Source of the DNA: Chrysomallon squamiferum
Lineage: Eukaryota; Mollusca; Gastropoda; Neomphalida; Peltospiridae
Assembly: GCA_012295275.1 (NCBI GenBank)
Contig: CM022671.1
Coordinates: forward strand, 13,376,178 to 13,428,177
Direction of reading: 5' to 3'
Length of the DNA: 52,000 bases
Positions within the stretch are counted from its first letter, which is position 1; every line of letters starts with the position of its first letter. Made by a program: the position numbers and the translations under genes. The notes under the pieces were generated by a model. That model did no database searches. It was not told where the DNA came from and worked only from the letters and a program-made list of their open reading frames with translations. Below, piece by piece: positions 29,001-42,092 of the stretch.

Positions 29001-32000
29001 GTACCTATAGAAATAAATATAGATATTCAACATACCACCATAAAAATAAATACGTGTATCTATAAAATAAAACATATATATATAACATTTATCTAACATA
29101 CCAATAAAATAAAGACATAACTTAATAAACATAAAATAAAGAGTGCAAGTAATTAAGTTATTGCACTTATAAAGAGTGAAATAGTTGACTTTTATGAATA
29201 AATTAAGCATATACACTGTAGAAACTTTAAAGTAAAAAGGATCTAACTGCACTTATTGGACATGCATTTGATGCTTTACTGAACTTATCAATATAACATT
29301 AGTTAAAATATGAACTAAATTTAATATTTATGTATTTGAATGACTCTACTGAAATAATGAGGGCAGACAATCAAAAAGAAATCTTAAAATAAAGAATGTT
29401 ATTTTTAAAATGATAAATAAAATATAATGAGTACGTTTTCTGGTTTATATAATTAATCAGACTATGAGATAAAAGAACTGTGATGTTCATTGTACAAGTT
29501 ACTATTCAACAGCTTTTAAACTGACCCTGACATCTCTGTCTGGTTCATTGATGGAGACAGTGTCTGGTTTTTCTAGAGGTGTACATTTTAGAATAGCAGG
29601 CTTGATTTCTATTACTTCACAAAAACTGTTGCCAATGGAAATACTGTAGTCATGATGAAGCAAACCAAGGTCAAGATTTTCTCCCTGATAAAAAAACCCA
29701 ACAAATATGAAGAAAAAAATAAACCACACTATAGTAGTCATCATGAAACAAACTATCACCAAGATTTTCTTCCTAACAAAGTCAAGTGTACAAAGAAAGG
29801 AAAACTAAACATTAGTAATAATGTACTGCAGGAGTAAAATATACTGTTTAATTGACAATACTTTCTTCATTATTCCATTTAATGATTCTAATTAATTGCT
29901 AATTTTTACCTGTTTTTGATAGAGACAGCAAGAACATCATTTCTCAATCCCTAATCTAATATTGATTAATTCAGATTTAATGTCATTCAATAAAACACAT
30001 TTCCTAAATGTTACTCCAATAATTAATGCGGATCCTTCACAAATACAGTGAAATAAGATTTGCTAATTAACTTACGTGAAGCTCTAGGTAATCATCAGCC
30101 AGGTTAAAGAACTTAATATGGCCTTCACCTGGAAAGTGGCTGAACTTTGGATCTGGGTAGTAGAGAAAGGAACTCAGTGACTGATGGGTGATGTGGAAAT
30201 TTCTCAGAGTCTGGACTCCATCCATGATAAACACAAGATTAATCATAGTTGGTCTTGGTTCAGTTGGTGTTTTTAGTAGAAGTCCTGAAACATTCAGAGC
30301 TGGACAAACCATAGAAAGTCCTCCAGGTGATACTTTACACAGCTGTAACAGAAATAAATAAATTAGTACTATGCATAGTTGTAAGAAAAGATTTACACAG
30401 GGTTAACAGAAATAAATAGTATAATTTACCATATATTTACCATAGAGTTTAAAACAGATTACACAGTTACCAAATTAAACAAATGAAACATATTCAGTGA
30501 TACAGAGAGTTCTTTAACTTAAAATACTTAACAGAAAACAAAAATGAAATTAAAAAAATAATAATAATAAAATTCAACAAACCTCTTGTCTTAACATTTC
30601 TTCTCCTTCTATATTTCTCCCCCCAATTCTAGGATATCCCACAGCATCAAGGTTTTTACCTGTAACAGTAATCTTTCTTCCACCACTAAAAATAAATGTA
30701 TAATTACTTAATACATTCTTTTTATTAATTTTCACATAAGCATCTACTACATGCATAAATATAGATTCGTTCACAATATAAATACTCCTATTTCTAAAAT
30801 AAATTACAAAATTAATGAAATTTTTTTTATCCCTCTTTATTATAAGAAATGTTCATTTTACAATAATGTTTTCTTGGGATACTCTATGTACCACTTTGCA
30901 ACACTGCATTATTTTTTTTCTTTCAGCTAAAATATTACACTGATATATATACAAAAAAAGCAGAAAAAAACAAAAACAAAAAACAACAACAATAAAATAA
31001 AATACAAACAAATACAACAAAGGAATAAAGAGAAAACTCAAAATGGGACAAAAAAGATTTATGGCTGTTTGTATTTCAGTGTATTCTAGGTACTTGGTAC
31101 AAATGATGCTATATACTTTTCTAATAACACAGAGTAACAATAAAATACAATCACAGGCAGATGAAAACATTTTTCCCTTTTCTATATTGAAACATGAATG
31201 AAGAAACCTATTGTTGCCATGCTTATCTGCAGCAATGTATCTGCTACTTTTTTTATATACCACAAAGTATATAATATCTCTAATGAAAGTCTGTCACATT
31301 ACTTTTATTTCAGGATCACATAGGTAATAATTATTTTAAGTAGCTGCAGGCAAAATTAAAAAATGTATATATCTATTTTATTTTTATTTATTTATTTATT
31401 ATTTAAATAGTACTTTTGAATACAAATTCAGAGAATTATTCTGATATCGTGCTTAGTTTTCAAGATATGACATTTTGAAAACTGATGACCCTGCAACAGC
31501 ATCAGCAAATGTTTAGTGTACTGAATGTATTAAGATGACCAAGTATAGTTCTAGACGTTCTTTATATAACTTGGATCATTTAAATTAAAACAAAGTAATT
31601 AACACTGATAGTGAAACGAAGTAGGAGCTATAGGCCGAGTTTCAAGAATTGATTGAAGCTAATTTCCACAACCTACTCCTTGGCACAGCTGGAAGAGATC
31701 ACCAGAAAGTTCCCTGAAGTTCAAAAGTTAAACAGCAAAAACTATTTTAACATTTCAACCATTGTTTTTATTCCTAAACAAAATAATTGTATAAGACTAT
31801 CACTGTTGATAATCTAATTCCTTTCACCAGTAAAAAGAAAATGATGGGAATGCCCATAATTTGCTAAGATCTGTTAATTTTGATGATGCAAATCTTTTTC
31901 ATAGCAGAATGTGTCCAAAATAATTAGATAAAAATTAAATGAATTCTTGAATAAGTTTATAAGAAACATTAATTAAATGATCATAATAACTGACTTACTA

Positions 32001-35000
32001 AGATGGTGCCTAAAACAGAATAAATAAAAAAAACAAAACTGAATTCACGAATACAATGAACTGTGTGCTCAACACTGTCCAGTTGTCCAGCTCAACAGTA
32101 CATGCACTCCCAACTGCATTTAAAATGCAGCATTTTACAAATTCACAAAATAACCCATGATTGATCAACAAACAACAAACAATTCAAGAGCAAATCTTCA
32201 TATTTATTTCCATTCACTTCCAAGATATATGAGGTTAAAAACTACAGATTTTTCCACCTTCTGTACAGGGACTGACTGAAAGGTAGCTGTCTGCCACTAT
32301 CTAACAATAGCTGCGAAAAATATTTTAATAAACATTACTTTTAGTTTTGGATTATAGAAATAAGAAACATACCTGACAAAAGCTCGTTTTGGAGATATTG
32401 CAATTATTTCTGGATCAGGAAGGTAAAAGAAAGTTCCATTTTTATCGAGCATCATCCTTTCTCCATCAAGAATCACCTGTAATGGTCCTTTTCCAAGAGC
32501 TCTCTCTGAAAATCTTTTGTTTCGTGAAGATATCAGACCTGACTTTGCTGACCAGGCTTGTGTTATGCAGTTTATTTCATCACTAGATGTGCTGAAATGT
32601 CAAATAAAGAGACTAAAATAGAATAACATAATATAAATTAAAGTGTCTCTGAAAATGCATTGCGTAATGTTATAAATTCAATTTATTATATTTTTACAGT
32701 AATATACAAAATTACTTTTCACAAATGTTTATTGTACTGAGTGTGAGCAATGTGTAATAATGTGTAGGAACATTTCACCTGCAGATTATAAATTTATACG
32801 AACTGAGACCAATGCCCATAACAATACCTTTACATCAAATATTTTTATATTCCATTAAAATTAAATATTTCTGGTTTTTTTGTGTTTTTTTCCCAGTTAC
32901 TACCATAAAAATTTAAAACTTAACTGTCAAAATTCAAAATTATTACTGGTTAAAACTTTTTATCAGTGTTTAAAATTCAAAAATTACTTGATGGTACTCA
33001 CTTGAAAACTTTACAGCTGAAATTGTAAGCAACTACAACCTGAAGATTTCCACCAATATTTAAATTACTTCCCTTTATGGTGATGTTAGTCCCACCAGAC
33101 TCTGGTCCTCTGTTAGGAAAAAAACTCTGTATTGCTGGTGTCTGTGAGAAAAATATATCACCATAATTTATGTGTGTATAAAAAAAAAAAAAAATTAAGA
33201 ATTTAACTGAAAAAAATTGTTTATTTTATTCACTAATGATGGTTCTTTCAGATATATGAGTATCTGATTATTTAAAACTGCAATGCCTATAATGTGCTCC
33301 ATGGTCAAAAACAGATTGCAAAAACATCTTTTACAGTTTTATGGAAAATAATTTGGTAATAAAACACAAGATTAAATTTCATAAATCAACTCAGTGATAA
33401 ATTAGGCATATTTTATTGTTCATGGTTATTAAAAGTGAAATAATTTCTTATTTTAAATTTCAGTCTTAATATTTATTTATTTAAATAATTAACCTTGAAA
33501 GTGAAATGTTCTGAGGATGTAGCATCTCCTTCAACTGTATATGGTCTGTTTACAGTAAAAGATTTGTCAGTAACAGAAACACGAACAACACTGCCAGTTA
33601 CCAGATCTTTTGATGTTCTGGTTGTTCTGCAAATCAACCTACAAGCAACACAAAATACACCCAGACATTCTTAAACTGTATTTTTTTGTTGCTGTATTTA
33701 GTTATTAATTAAGCTGGATAGCAATAAGAAAGATTAAAATATTATCAGACCAACTGCTATCTTTATTTTGATTGTTACATAAATGTTACATATAAATAAA
33801 GTTGTTATTTTAACTGTGGTACAAGCAGATAACCTGCCGTCAGCATATCATGGACCAATCATCAGTTAGCTATATGTGACCATTATATACATCTTCAAGT
33901 ACAGAGATACTCACCAACCATGGTTTTTCATGAGAACTATATCATGTAGGATACAGAGAATTGATGAATAATCTAAGAAAATTAAAATTAAAATAATAAT
34001 AAATTTTCACTGCACCTGGTTGAATTCCACTTTATAATTGTACATGGCACATTAGAAATGTCCACTTTGTGCTGCACACTAGAAGATATTTCTTTAGATC
34101 CAAAATTTTTTCCAGAGATTGTCAGTAAGGTTCCTCCAGCTGTTGGACCGGATACTGGTGAAATCTGAAAGATTTAGAAGCAAAAATCTGGATATGAAAA
34201 TTGTGTTTTTCTGAAATATTGATTCTAATGTTTATTTTTGTCACATGAAGATTCTGTTGATGTACTTTGTATAATGTGTTTATGTGTTTTCTGTAATATG
34301 CCAATTGTGAAAATCAGTTTTCTGTAATATCTTTTTTGTGTTAATTTTATACAATTTGTTGGGTCTGTTAATAATGTTGTTGGTAATGTGTGGATTTTTT
34401 TCAATGTGTTTTTGTTGATTCTATTAACATATATTTTTGATAACACACTGACTGTGTTAAACTTATTCATTAAGATGTGTTTGTTTTAGGATCATAGTTT
34501 TCCTGGTCTGTGATTCTGAAGTGTTTAACACAACAGCTGTAGGAACATGCTTATGTTATGGAAAGTAGAGAAGACAGACACGTACTGTGAATACAGAAGG
34601 AGGACACTCATCACGACGCCAGTCTGTGATGTGAGAACACTGTTGTGACTTGGTGCACCTGTCCTTACACCAGCCACACCCAAGAGGGTCATCACTTGAA
34701 AGACATGCATCACAGTCAGCATGGACCTGACATGAATCTGTATCAAATTTAACTACCTGAAATTAATAAAATATTAAAAGTAATTTCTGTCAAAGAATAG
34801 ATATAGAAAACTCAATCACCTCAAATTGATTATTAAAGTATTATAAAGTAACATCTGTAAGATAACAGATAAAGAAAACTACATTACCTGAAATTAATAA
34901 AAGTATTACAAAGTAATTTCTGCAACAGAATAGATACAGACAAGTCATTTCTGTGAGAGAATATGTATAGAAAACTAGACTAGCTAAGGCACTTGTGCAA

Positions 35001-37225
35001 AAGAAGGTTGAACAAGCTTTACAATATATAAATTAATGTAATAAAACAAAAGTAATGATTCCCATTAAAATACTTTATGTTTAAACAAATAATTAGGTAA
35101 CAAGTAAACATAATATTATCTTGAAGTTAACTGTAATATGATAAAAATTAACACACACACAAGCACAGAAACAGATAGTATCAGAAACACTCCATATGAT
35201 TATAGAAAAGCTTTTGCACCAACCAACCCACTAGACTGAAAATAAATTATAAAAATAATTACAATCACCTTATTACCAGCCAGTAAGTACAAACTGTTTA
35301 TGTTTCTTCTTATTTCTAAGTCTTTTGAAATCCCTGCCTTTGTACTGATAGTTACATCCACGAACTTCTGTTTAACATATTTTTTCTTTCCAACCATACT
35401 CACAAAAACCTGAAAAACATCAATAATTATATAATATATATGTATTGAAATGACACTTCAAAATCTGCTGAATATACATACTTGTCTGTGCTTCATAGAA
35501 ATAAATACACATATTTTACTCAACTTCTATAATGTGAAATTTTGTTTACAGAGTTCAAACATAATGGACTCCTCTCACAGACAGGAAAACATTTATTACA
35601 ATCTTTAATAAACACATTAGAGGGACAATTAAGGGAAAAGAGCACAGTCAGCATTGATCCCATGATTTGTGGCATCTGAAGCTAGAACTATGAAGCTGGA
35701 GTCATACAATGATTTATACAATGATTTATAAAAAAATACCTTCAGGAGAAGGCCTTTACTGGTTCCCAAAATGAGTGTTTTCTGGTTATTGTAAACAATA
35801 TCTCTAACAGCAGTGATGATGTTATTACGACTTTTATATAAAGCATCAGTCTTGAGGTCCACTTCACCTTGGATGCGATGTGCACAGCTGCCATGAGAGG
35901 GCTGTTGGTAACAAAGTAATTTATAATTAAACAAATTAAATCAACTTTCATTTTAATAACTGTTTACGTGTAATATGATTATCAATACTTCAAAATGGAT
36001 AAAAATGAATATAAAATAAGAAACATTTCCTGCATGTTTTATATTACACTGAATACTGTCACTTATTACACTTAATATATATCAACATGTGTATTTAATA
36101 TTAATATAATACTGACCAATTATATAAGTATTTATAATATAAAACATAGATACTAACTTTGCATTTATAAGTCTTGTCTCCAAACATCCATTCTGGCTTA
36201 GAACCATAATGTCCATCACAGCAGTCTAATTTAATCTGTTCAAAATGAATCTTAATATCATAGATTCTAAAAGCACAGACAACAGAACCTGCACTTTGAT
36301 CAATGACTGATGATAATGGGAGTGATCGAGCAGCAGTGATGTAGAGTGTTGGGTGGTCACCAGACAGGTTGAAGAAGGCAGCTGTTGCAATGTTGTATGT
36401 GCTGTCTTGGCAAGTCAGCACACTGTCAATATATTCTTCATAAAATATATCATTCTTAGAAAATCTCAATATTTTCGTTGTCATATCCTGATTTTTCCTG
36501 GAAACATTCTGAACAGTAATGAAGTAAGTGTAATTTTCATGTTGAAAGCTATAAACATATGCAATTTTGTAAGTCTTTTTAAATTCTGAGTCTATGTCAA
36601 GTGCTGATATTAGAACTGGATCTTGATTATAAACTCTATAAATGATGTGAAAACCTTCTCCACTTTGAACAACCGTTCGAGTTGACAAGACATACGGTGA
36701 CATTTTTAAAGGACGACCATCATATTCTTGACCAACATACAGAATGTTACCATCACTACTATCAAAAATAACAACAACAGATTTTTTGCCGGAAATGAAA
36801 TTCGGTAAGCTGTTCTGATAATTATCCTGCACTTTCTGGTGGATTGTTATATTGTTCAAACTGTGTAGCTGACACAGTCCCTGGTGAACAGAGCCACAAA
36901 CAAAGAGTTGTTTTTTTCTGTGGTTGATCTCAACTATGTTTATATTATTGTCTGTATTCGTTTTCAAGCAGTTCTCATCAACAGGCAGACAGGAACTATT
37001 GTCAGGGACAGGTCCCATTTTTACTAAGACTTTAAGTCTTAAGTCTTGTGACAGCTGAGCCAAAATGTTGAGTCCTCCAACATAGACATCACCAGTTTGT
37101 TCATTAACAGCAATCTGACTTAGTCTTGTAGTCTCGTCAAATGTGTATTCTTCAAGATAACTGTCACTGTCTGCTCCTCCTCTTTGTAGTAAATGAATCA
37201 CAAAAAATAATTTTATAAACAACAT
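23079..37225 (-). CDS. MET: MET/RON-family receptor tyrosine kinase
   Basis: Nineteen coding exons read from high to low: 37225-36158, 35901-35740, 35409-35269, 34756-34586, 34164-34016, 33638-33494, 33141-33002, 32591-32373, 30685-30583, 30342-30076, 29684-29526, 28744-28444 (3' end tentative), 27914-27774, 27380-27297, 27195-27011, 25174-25065, 24829-24667, 24031-23895 and 23418-23079; about 1394 residues, close to vertebrate MET. In order: signal peptide; Sema (to about 457); PSI (about 465-510); four IPT domains (about 515-905); TM (about 933-956); juxtamembrane; kinase. Kinase marks are GRGHFG, VAVK (Lys about 1080), HRDLAARN (Asp about 1175), DFG (about 1193) and the activation loop [10 protein letters not shown], nearly that of MET. 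The tail has TYVNI, a GRB2-type YxN site. An in-frame TGA upstream fixes the ATG. A possible poly(A) signal lies at 22817-22822. It is expected to bind an HGF-like ligand at the cell surface; the ligand is unknown. Confidence 0.93.
24300..24690. repeat. Approximately 50-bp minisatellite in MET-like intron 17
   Basis: Four good copies of a unit with CCTGGTTTTGATGT and ATAATAATAAAC lie at 24305-24480. More diverged copies continue to the donor of exon 17. The 21 bases at 24553-24573 are identical to 24670-24690, which lie inside exon 17. Confidence 0.75.
28749..29055. repeat. 34-bp minisatellite in MET-like intron 11
   Basis: About eight imperfect copies of a unit of roughly 34 bases centred on ATACAGATATC and AATATACCACTCTAAAA. 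The array begins at the acceptor of the TM exon. A GTACCTATA stretch with that acceptor recurs at 29001-29009. Confidence 0.85.
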
Positions 37226-37527
37226 GTCTTTTCTGCTGTCTTTATGTCATTAAGAAAACAGTTCGGTGACACATTTGTGGTAATTAATTGATTGATTAAT
37301 TAAAGTTGAGTATCACTGTAAGTTTTCCACTTCTTTCTTTAGATTCCACATAATTGTCTGATAACTTCATGCAATTTCCTTTTAATATAAATAATTAAAT
37401 AAATATAATTATTAAGCATAAATATGTAATTCAACATCTTAAAAATTTAAATGAATTAATGTTTAGTGATGCCACGTCATATTATTCTGCCTACATTTAA
37501 CTGATATTAATATACTTTGTTTATATA

Positions 37528-37572
<45 letters not shown>

Positions 37573-40500
37573 AATCTAGTTAATAATATCTCACCAAACG
37601 GCTGCTCTTATTTATTAGAAATATGGAATATGTAAAATATGGACAACAAGATATGGCTAATTGAAGAAGTTTAATTTCTGAACACCAACTCTTCACAGAG
37701 GGCTGTAAAGCACAAAACACGACTGGTCTCAGGATCAAATCTGTTGTATTTTTTCACATCAGTGTTTCTCAACTGGTTTATCAAAAGTGGTTACTGAGGG
37801 GAGATATACAATTTCCCTCCTTCAAAATCATCATCAGTAGTTTTTATTTTTTTATTACATTTTTTATATTACTATTATATTCTATATGGGCTCACATTTG
37901 TTAAATATTCATTTATTCATACAGATTTAGACAACTGAGTTAATCTAAACTGTATCCTGAGGACAAATACAAAAAATATGTCACATCAATGCGGTTTAAC
38001 CATGGCTGAGTAAAAACAAGATAAAACAGACCTACAGCTTTTAATAATACTGTAATAACTGCAGTTGATACATTAAGTCCTGTTATTGTGAAGTGACATT
38101 TAATGAAAGCCTAGTTAACAGTCAAAATAATTGTTTGACTGTTTGCTTCAAACACTGAGAATTCAAATAACATGCAGTAAATAAATTAGGTATTAAGTAT
38201 GATATTCCATTTTATATAATGCACCGTAACTAGAGATAATATTGTCACAAACTGTCCTTAATAAAATGGTTTTAAAAAAATGTATAAATATCCTGTAATG
38301 AAATATCATTCAGATAACATTTTTAATACATTTCTTGATCATTACAATAACCTCTGTGTTCTTATAACTCATATTCTCTACAACTGGTTTGTTGACATTT
38401 CCAAAAATGTTGAAGTTTGTATTTCACCCTACATCCAGTATTTACTTGTAAATATCAGTAAATTTTTCATAGGTTTTTAATTATTCTTTTTATAAATCTA
38501 CTATATAATACATGTAATAGATAAAGGTAAGTAAATTTAGTTCTGTTTCCATTCAGCCATGAAGATTAAATCCACTCAAATGCATCTGCTACTTATTACA
38601 CAAGAAAATACATACATATATATATATATATCAATGGCTTTTAGTCACTTGGCTGAAGACTGGCAGACAGACATTTCACTGATGTATATTTAGTCAAACA
38701 GATATTTAGCTGAAGGGAGCTTTAACTGAATAGGCAAATAACCAAATGGACAAATGGCTGACCACCCAAATATTTTCTGACACATAAAACAAGATGAATT
38801 AAAATATTTGAAGCAACCTGGATTTTTGGTATTGTATTGCATGGAAGACAAGAATAAGCATTTGAATTCAGCCTGTGGAACATTGCCCACAATCTTTAAA
38901 TATTTACATCACATTTAATATATTTTATTGCAACTGATATGCAATAAGAATTTTTTGTCAAGCAATTATATAACATTTGTCATTTTTAATGTCAGTTTTA
39001 TAAAGCAATTACATTGCATGGAAGAAATTAAAAATTTAAAGAAGAGTTAATAATAACAAAATTAAAAAGTATATTTGTCCATGACTCATTCAGCCAATTG
39101 TTCATTCTGCTAATTGTCCATTTAGCCAAATATGTTTTGGTTCACTGTCCAATCATACAGCTGTCTGTTGGTGAAATGTCCACCATTTATCTGTCCAGCC
39201 ACATATATCATTTATGTTGCACAAGTTCAAGTTTATTGCAGCTTTTAAAAACAATAAAGTGAGTTTTGTATTATGATGTGGTGATAGAGTTCTAAAGCTG
39301 TAGTGTTGTTCTCATGTAATTTTAATATCATGTAATGTTAACAGCAAGAAAATTGTATTTGCTTCTTCTCTAAGACAGGAAAAAACATATTTGTTAGAAT
39401 TATTATGGGTCACTGGATTACGAAATGGTTTGGAGAGCATATTAAGGGAAATGGTTTGGAAGGCAGTTACACTGATCTATATATTAGTATTATATAATAT
39501 TATATTTGAGAGCAATATATAGACCAATATTATAAATCTGATATATTATAATAATAATAATATTACTTTTTTTAATCACAAGTTTAATCACAAGTGAGTC
39601 TCCAATTTGTTATTATTAATATCTTTGAGTGTCCTGTAAAACCTCTAGAAATATGTTGACATAACTATAAAGCTTATACTATACGTTTATAGCTAGGTAT
39701 CTGACAAAAACTGACTTTGCACTGCCTTGAAAAGTTGCATGACTTTTGTGACATGTGATTGCTTTCCTTGAAGGGGTTCTCTCATTCTTATTTCTTTTCA
39801 TTATTATTTTTCCATATTTCCAAAACAGCAAGTATCATGACATAGTATACATATTCAGCTTCATCTTCATATTAATTTCATATTGATCTTTGATAAAAAA
39901 AAAAAAAAAAAAAAACAGATTTACTGTTTCAAAATGACTGGCATGTCACTAAGCAAGCTCATTCTGCCAAATTACACACAAATATATGAGGTAGCAGATA
40001 CTTAATGTTGTATTCTTCATAAACGACACAGTTATTGTTGTTCTGCCAGTGTCTGAGAAGTTCAATGTTTCATTTATTTTATTGTGTGTATTAGTAATTA
40101 TGTGGCTTAATATTCCAGTTCAGTGCAGCTTTAGATAATATTTTTATGAATTTTTTTGAGATGTGTATAATGAAGGCAAAAGGCAAATTAACACTAATTA
40201 ATGTTATTAACTAGTAAAAAAAAAAAAATAATAATAATAATAATAAATAAAATAAAATAAATATATAAATTAATAATAATAATAATAATAATTGTTTATA
40301 TACTAGTTTAATTTCTATGGAGACTTTGAAACATACATTTATATAATTAAGGCGTCAGGTACATTTGATTTTGAGCTAATTAGTGCAATTAATTAATTAA
40401 AATTCGTGAGTGTTTCTAACATGTGTAAAAATACTGCATATCTTTAAAACTCATAAAAAGCTTGATTCTTACATATAATATACGTATTGAACTTTGAAAC

Positions 40501-41129
40501 TATAATGAAATATTCAATGTTTATTACCATGCCAAATAACTGAAGCGAATCAGTTTCTCCATAGATTATGAAGGACATACCAGCGAATTTTATTCAGATA
40601 AAAATTTGTAACAATGAGATCTTGATGTCATTTTAATCTTCTTCTTTTTTTTTCTAAATTTATAGTAAAATTTATAAAAAAAATTATATTTTTGAAAATT
40701 TTGTTACATACATATTATTAGTACTATTAATGCTATAATAAAGAGAAACTTCAGAAACTGAGAAACTCGTTTACTGATTTAGTCATGTTAAACAGGTATT
40801 AATTGTAATGAATGATATAAATATATATTTTAAAATGTATGCAATACTTACATTAACAGTAATTATGTGCATTATATTTTTCATCTTAATAATTTCTTGA
40901 TTCCAAAAATCCAAAAACTATATTAAGCTTAAAACAATTGAAAACTTTAGAAATAGTTTGAGGAAGTGATTCATTTTATAGACTGTACCAATGGTATATA
41001 TTGCGCCTCAGTCGCTAGACACACTTGCGCTCCTATCTAAACCAATTCCCGGTCCATATCGACTTAATACATTGAAAGGTTTCTAGAATTTCTGAACAAT
41101 TTTTATTTTTTTTTTTTTATTTTTTACAA

Positions 41130-41171
<42 letters not shown>

Positions 41172-42092
41172 TTGTGCATTCAACACAAATTATAAACAAA
41201 AGTATTAACATTTAATCTCTCTCTCTCTCTCTGATTTATTTACGTTTGCTAAATCCAGTTATTATTATTTCGACCACAGCACAAGTCGGAAATATGATAT
41301 TGAAGACGCCCGACAATTTTTACATCCGTTTTCCGATAGGGTACCGACATGATGTCCTACTTTAATTTATCATAAACAATAGTTTTCACAGAGCTAGGGT
41401 TCGTAACGCACACAGTTTTGAAGACGATATACCGAGAATGTTTATATTATAGAATTAGAACATTTTAACATGTTTTTACATATTTAATTATTTTCTGGCA
41501 GTTTTCTTTTACTGAATTTTTAACAACTTATGTACAACATAAAAGTTAATCGTATAAGCGATTTCTTTATTTACGTATCTATTTACCTGTCTGTCTATTA
41601 TTTGTTGATCTATTTTGTTAACTGGTTAATAGCTAGTTAGTTATAGAAGGTGTAACGATACTTGCAGTACAAATAATAGTATCAAGAATAGTGATAGTAG
41701 TAAAAGTAACAATAATACTCCTAGTAATAGTATTTTTGCTATTGTTGTTATGTTGTTATCACAGCGGATAATTACACACTCCGGTATGTTTAATACGTAA
41801 ATGATAAAGTTTCAAAAGTAAACCAAAATACATAATCGCACATGCATGCACAGATACACACATACATATATGTATACGTACGTACGCACATGCACAGCCA
41901 AACAAATACACACATGCAAAGATACATTTATTAGTGGACAACTCAGATTTAAGAATTTTCGATACATTGTACATGCGATACAGCAAAGATAAAGAGACCA
42001 TTTCCGTTTTGATGGGTTTAAGAATATTTATATATATATTACTTATTGCTACTGTAGCTAGTTATACTAGGGCTATTCAAAAAGACTGTAAT
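37226..42092. other. Intergenic, between the MET-like gene and gene C
   Basis: The two genes diverge from this 4.9-kb stretch, so it should hold both promoters. A (TA)n tract is at 37544-37568, the foldback-like repeat at 38.6-39.2 kb, and AAT arrays near 40.23 and 41.13 kb. No CpG-rich promoter and no exon were recognised. Confidence 0.6.
38630..39208. repeat. Foldback-like inverted repeat
   Basis: The left arm (about 38635-38790) and the right arm (about 39080-39205) are rough reverse complements that share GACATTTCAC and AAATGGACAA/TTGGCTGA-type phrases in the matching order. The arms are diverged. An ATATATCA sequence occurs at both outer edges and could be a target-site duplication. Confidence 0.4.

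Noticed and set aside
28749-29055. Regularly spaced repeats resembling a CRISPR array
   Set aside because: The units are contiguous with no unique spacers, and the locus is an intron of an animal gene.
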